Shown piece after piece: positions 23,846-24,450 of a stretch of 24,450 bases of DNA. Source of the stretch: Bacillota bacterium. Lineage in GTDB: Bacteria > Bacillota > Clostridia > Acetivibrionales > JAFADI01. Position 1 is the stretch's first letter. Each line of letters starts with the position of its first letter. Below the pieces are notes generated by a model. It was not told the origin of the DNA, made no database searches, and worked only from the letters and a program-made list of their open reading frames with translations. The DNA lies in the NCBI GenBank assembly GCA_023424965.1, contig JAFADI010000034.1, positions 1-24,450 on the forward strand. The letters are read 5' to 3'. A program made the position numbers and the translations under genes.

Positions 23846-23858
23846 TAAAACCGTTTCA
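23846..23858. promoter_or_regulatory. LacI-type operator copy 3
   Basis: TAAAACCGTTTCA within a 19-base identity to copy 2, 158 bp further on. It is the closest of the three to the DapA-like gene. An upstream TATTTT (23836-23841) could be a -10. Confidence 0.6.
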
Positions 23859-23921
23859 CCAAAAGAGAGAATCTATTAAAAAATATATTGGGGCATCAAT
23901 TTGGAGGAAAGGGGTGATTAG

Positions 23922-23984
23922 ATGTCAAGATTCTCAGCAGGATTTTATAATAAAGACAGTTTTGACTCCAAGCTTGGACCTTAA
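23922..23984 (+). CDS. Possible 20-residue leader peptide or gene remnant
   Basis: ATG to TAA encodes MSRFSAGFYNKDSFDSKLGP. It is preceded by GGAGG (23903-23907) and GGGGTGAT (23911-23918), both ribosome-site-like and stronger than most here. It lies downstream of operator copy 3 and 100 bp before the DapA-like start. I do not recognise the peptide. It could be a leader ORF or the surviving start of a deleted gene. Confidence 0.3.
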   Translation: MSRFSAGFYNKDSFDSKLGP

Positions 23985-24083
23985 TATCTTCACTTGAGCC
24001 CACTGTAGAAATCAGTAAGATACCGGTACAAGTTTGGAAAATTGAATTTAAAAAATAAAAAAGAAGAAGGAGAAAATTTAACC

Positions 24084-24450
24084 ATGAAGAAAGCGTATGG
24101 GATATTCCCGCCACTATTTACGATCTGGAACGAGGATGAAAGCTATTGTGCAAAAAAGATGGAGAAATACATAGACTGGCTGATTGACAGCGGAGCACAG
24201 TCCATCGTTGCCTGCGGAAGCACCGGTGAAAGTGCCGCCATGGACATGGCCGACCAGAAGCAGGTCATTGAACACGTGGTAAAGTACACCTCGGGAAAGG
24301 TGCCTGTATATGCGGGAACAGGAAAGTATTCCACAAAAGAAACCCTTGAGCTGAGCATCCATGCAAAAAATGTGGGTGCGGACGGGTTGATGGTAATTCT
24401 TCCGTACTACTACAAACCTTACAAGGAAGCTGCGATGAACCATCTGAGAG
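24084..24450 (+). CDS. DapA/NanA-family aldolase (3' end outside window)
   Basis: The first 122 residues of a class I Schiff-base TIM-barrel lyase of the dihydrodipicolinate synthase/N-acetylneuraminate lyase family. MKKAYGIFPPLFTIWNEDE is the usual N-terminus, GSTGES matches the carboxylate-binding G(S/T)TGE motif, and ADGLMVILPYYYKP is the next conserved block with its tyrosines. The Schiff-base lysine lies beyond the window. GSTGE rather than GTTGE, together with the sugar context and upstream LacI operators, suggests cleavage of a 2-keto-3-deoxy sugar acid or sialic acid rather than lysine biosynthesis. The AAGGAG site gives the start. Confidence 0.88.
   Translation, partial: MKKAYGIFPPLFTIWNEDESYCAKKMEKYIDWLIDSGAQSIVACGSTGESAAMDMADQKQVIEHVVKYTSGKVPVYAGTGKYSTKETLELSIHAKNVGADGLMVILPYYYKPYKEAAMNHLR

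Larger units (their letters stand above)
23354..24083. other. Long AT-rich regulatory spacer
   Basis: About 730 bp between the GRE operon terminator and the DapA-like gene. It has three LacI-type operators, several AT-rich -10-like sequences and one 20-codon frame. Bases 23380-23490 are locally more GC-rich and coding-like (a frame reading MPGPLAQISPEGRLAGEANQ) but have no start and ribosome site of their own, so they may be a decayed gene end. No full gene is supported. Confidence 0.5.

Noticed and set aside
23688..23858. Operators at 23.5-23.9 kb as CcpA catabolite (cre) sites
   Set aside because: The reverse strand TGAAACGGTTTTA has the CG one position out of register with the cre consensus; a specific LacI-family regulator fits better.
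1..24450. tRNA, rRNA, CRISPR arrays, known riboswitches or phage genes
   Set aside because: I looked for repeat-spacer arrays, cloverleaf-like sequences and conserved riboswitch cores by eye and saw none.

Overview
The window reads as carbohydrate-catabolism DNA from a strictly or facultatively anaerobic, low-to-moderate GC Firmicute, most likely a saccharolytic Clostridia member. The support is strong Shine-Dalgarno sequences of the AGGAGG type, sigma-A-like promoters, TTG starts, LacI and GntR/LacI sugar regulators, and an oxygen-sensitive glycyl radical enzyme (GRE) with its radical-SAM activase. Every gene I can support lies on the + strand. Species cannot be assigned from the sequence alone.

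Region 1 (1-5866) has GC-rich codon usage. It holds a maltose phosphorolysis operon: maltose phosphorylase (5' end outside the window), beta-phosphoglucomutase (4-bp overlap, TTG start) and an oligo-1,6-glucosidase-type GH13 enzyme. A DUF4432 aldose-epimerase-like gene follows with its own promoter and a strong terminator.

Region 2 (about 5900-17500) is visibly more AT-rich, most strongly from 6.1 to 11 kb. It contains a LacI-type regulator fused to a MalE-like solute-binding domain; a DERA-like aldolase, PfkB kinase and RbsD-like mutarotase operon; a second LacI/solute-binding fusion; and a ribose-type ABC importer in the order permease, binding lipoprotein, ATPase. The three enzymes all depart from the ribose/deoxyribose consensus in their substrate pockets, so the sugar is probably not ribose. 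The block is bracketed by two same-orientation 76-bp inverted-repeat elements and by two direct copies (44 of 46 bases identical) of the 5' coding part of a GRE-activase gene, which suggests an acquired or rearranged island.

Region 3 (17503-23353) is GC-rich again. It is a four-gene operon: GRE activase, divergent GRE (thiyl Cys in a GCQEP motif, glycyl site RIHGTF), GntR/LacI-type regulator, and a sedoheptulokinase-like FGGY kinase. Its near-consensus promoter carries a 25-bp palindrome over the -10, and a hairpin plus terminator closes the operon.

Region 4 (23354-24450) is an AT-rich regulatory stretch with three copies of a LacI-type operator at helically compatible spacing, then the start of a DapA/NanA-family aldolase gene that runs out of the window.

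The best candidates for something undescribed are the GRE/FGGY-kinase operon of unknown substrate, the two dual-sensor LacI/solute-binding regulators, and the non-ribose DERA/PfkB/RbsD pathway beside them. GRE dehydration of a polyol could yield a deoxysugar of the kind the DERA-like pathway would consume, but that link is inference.
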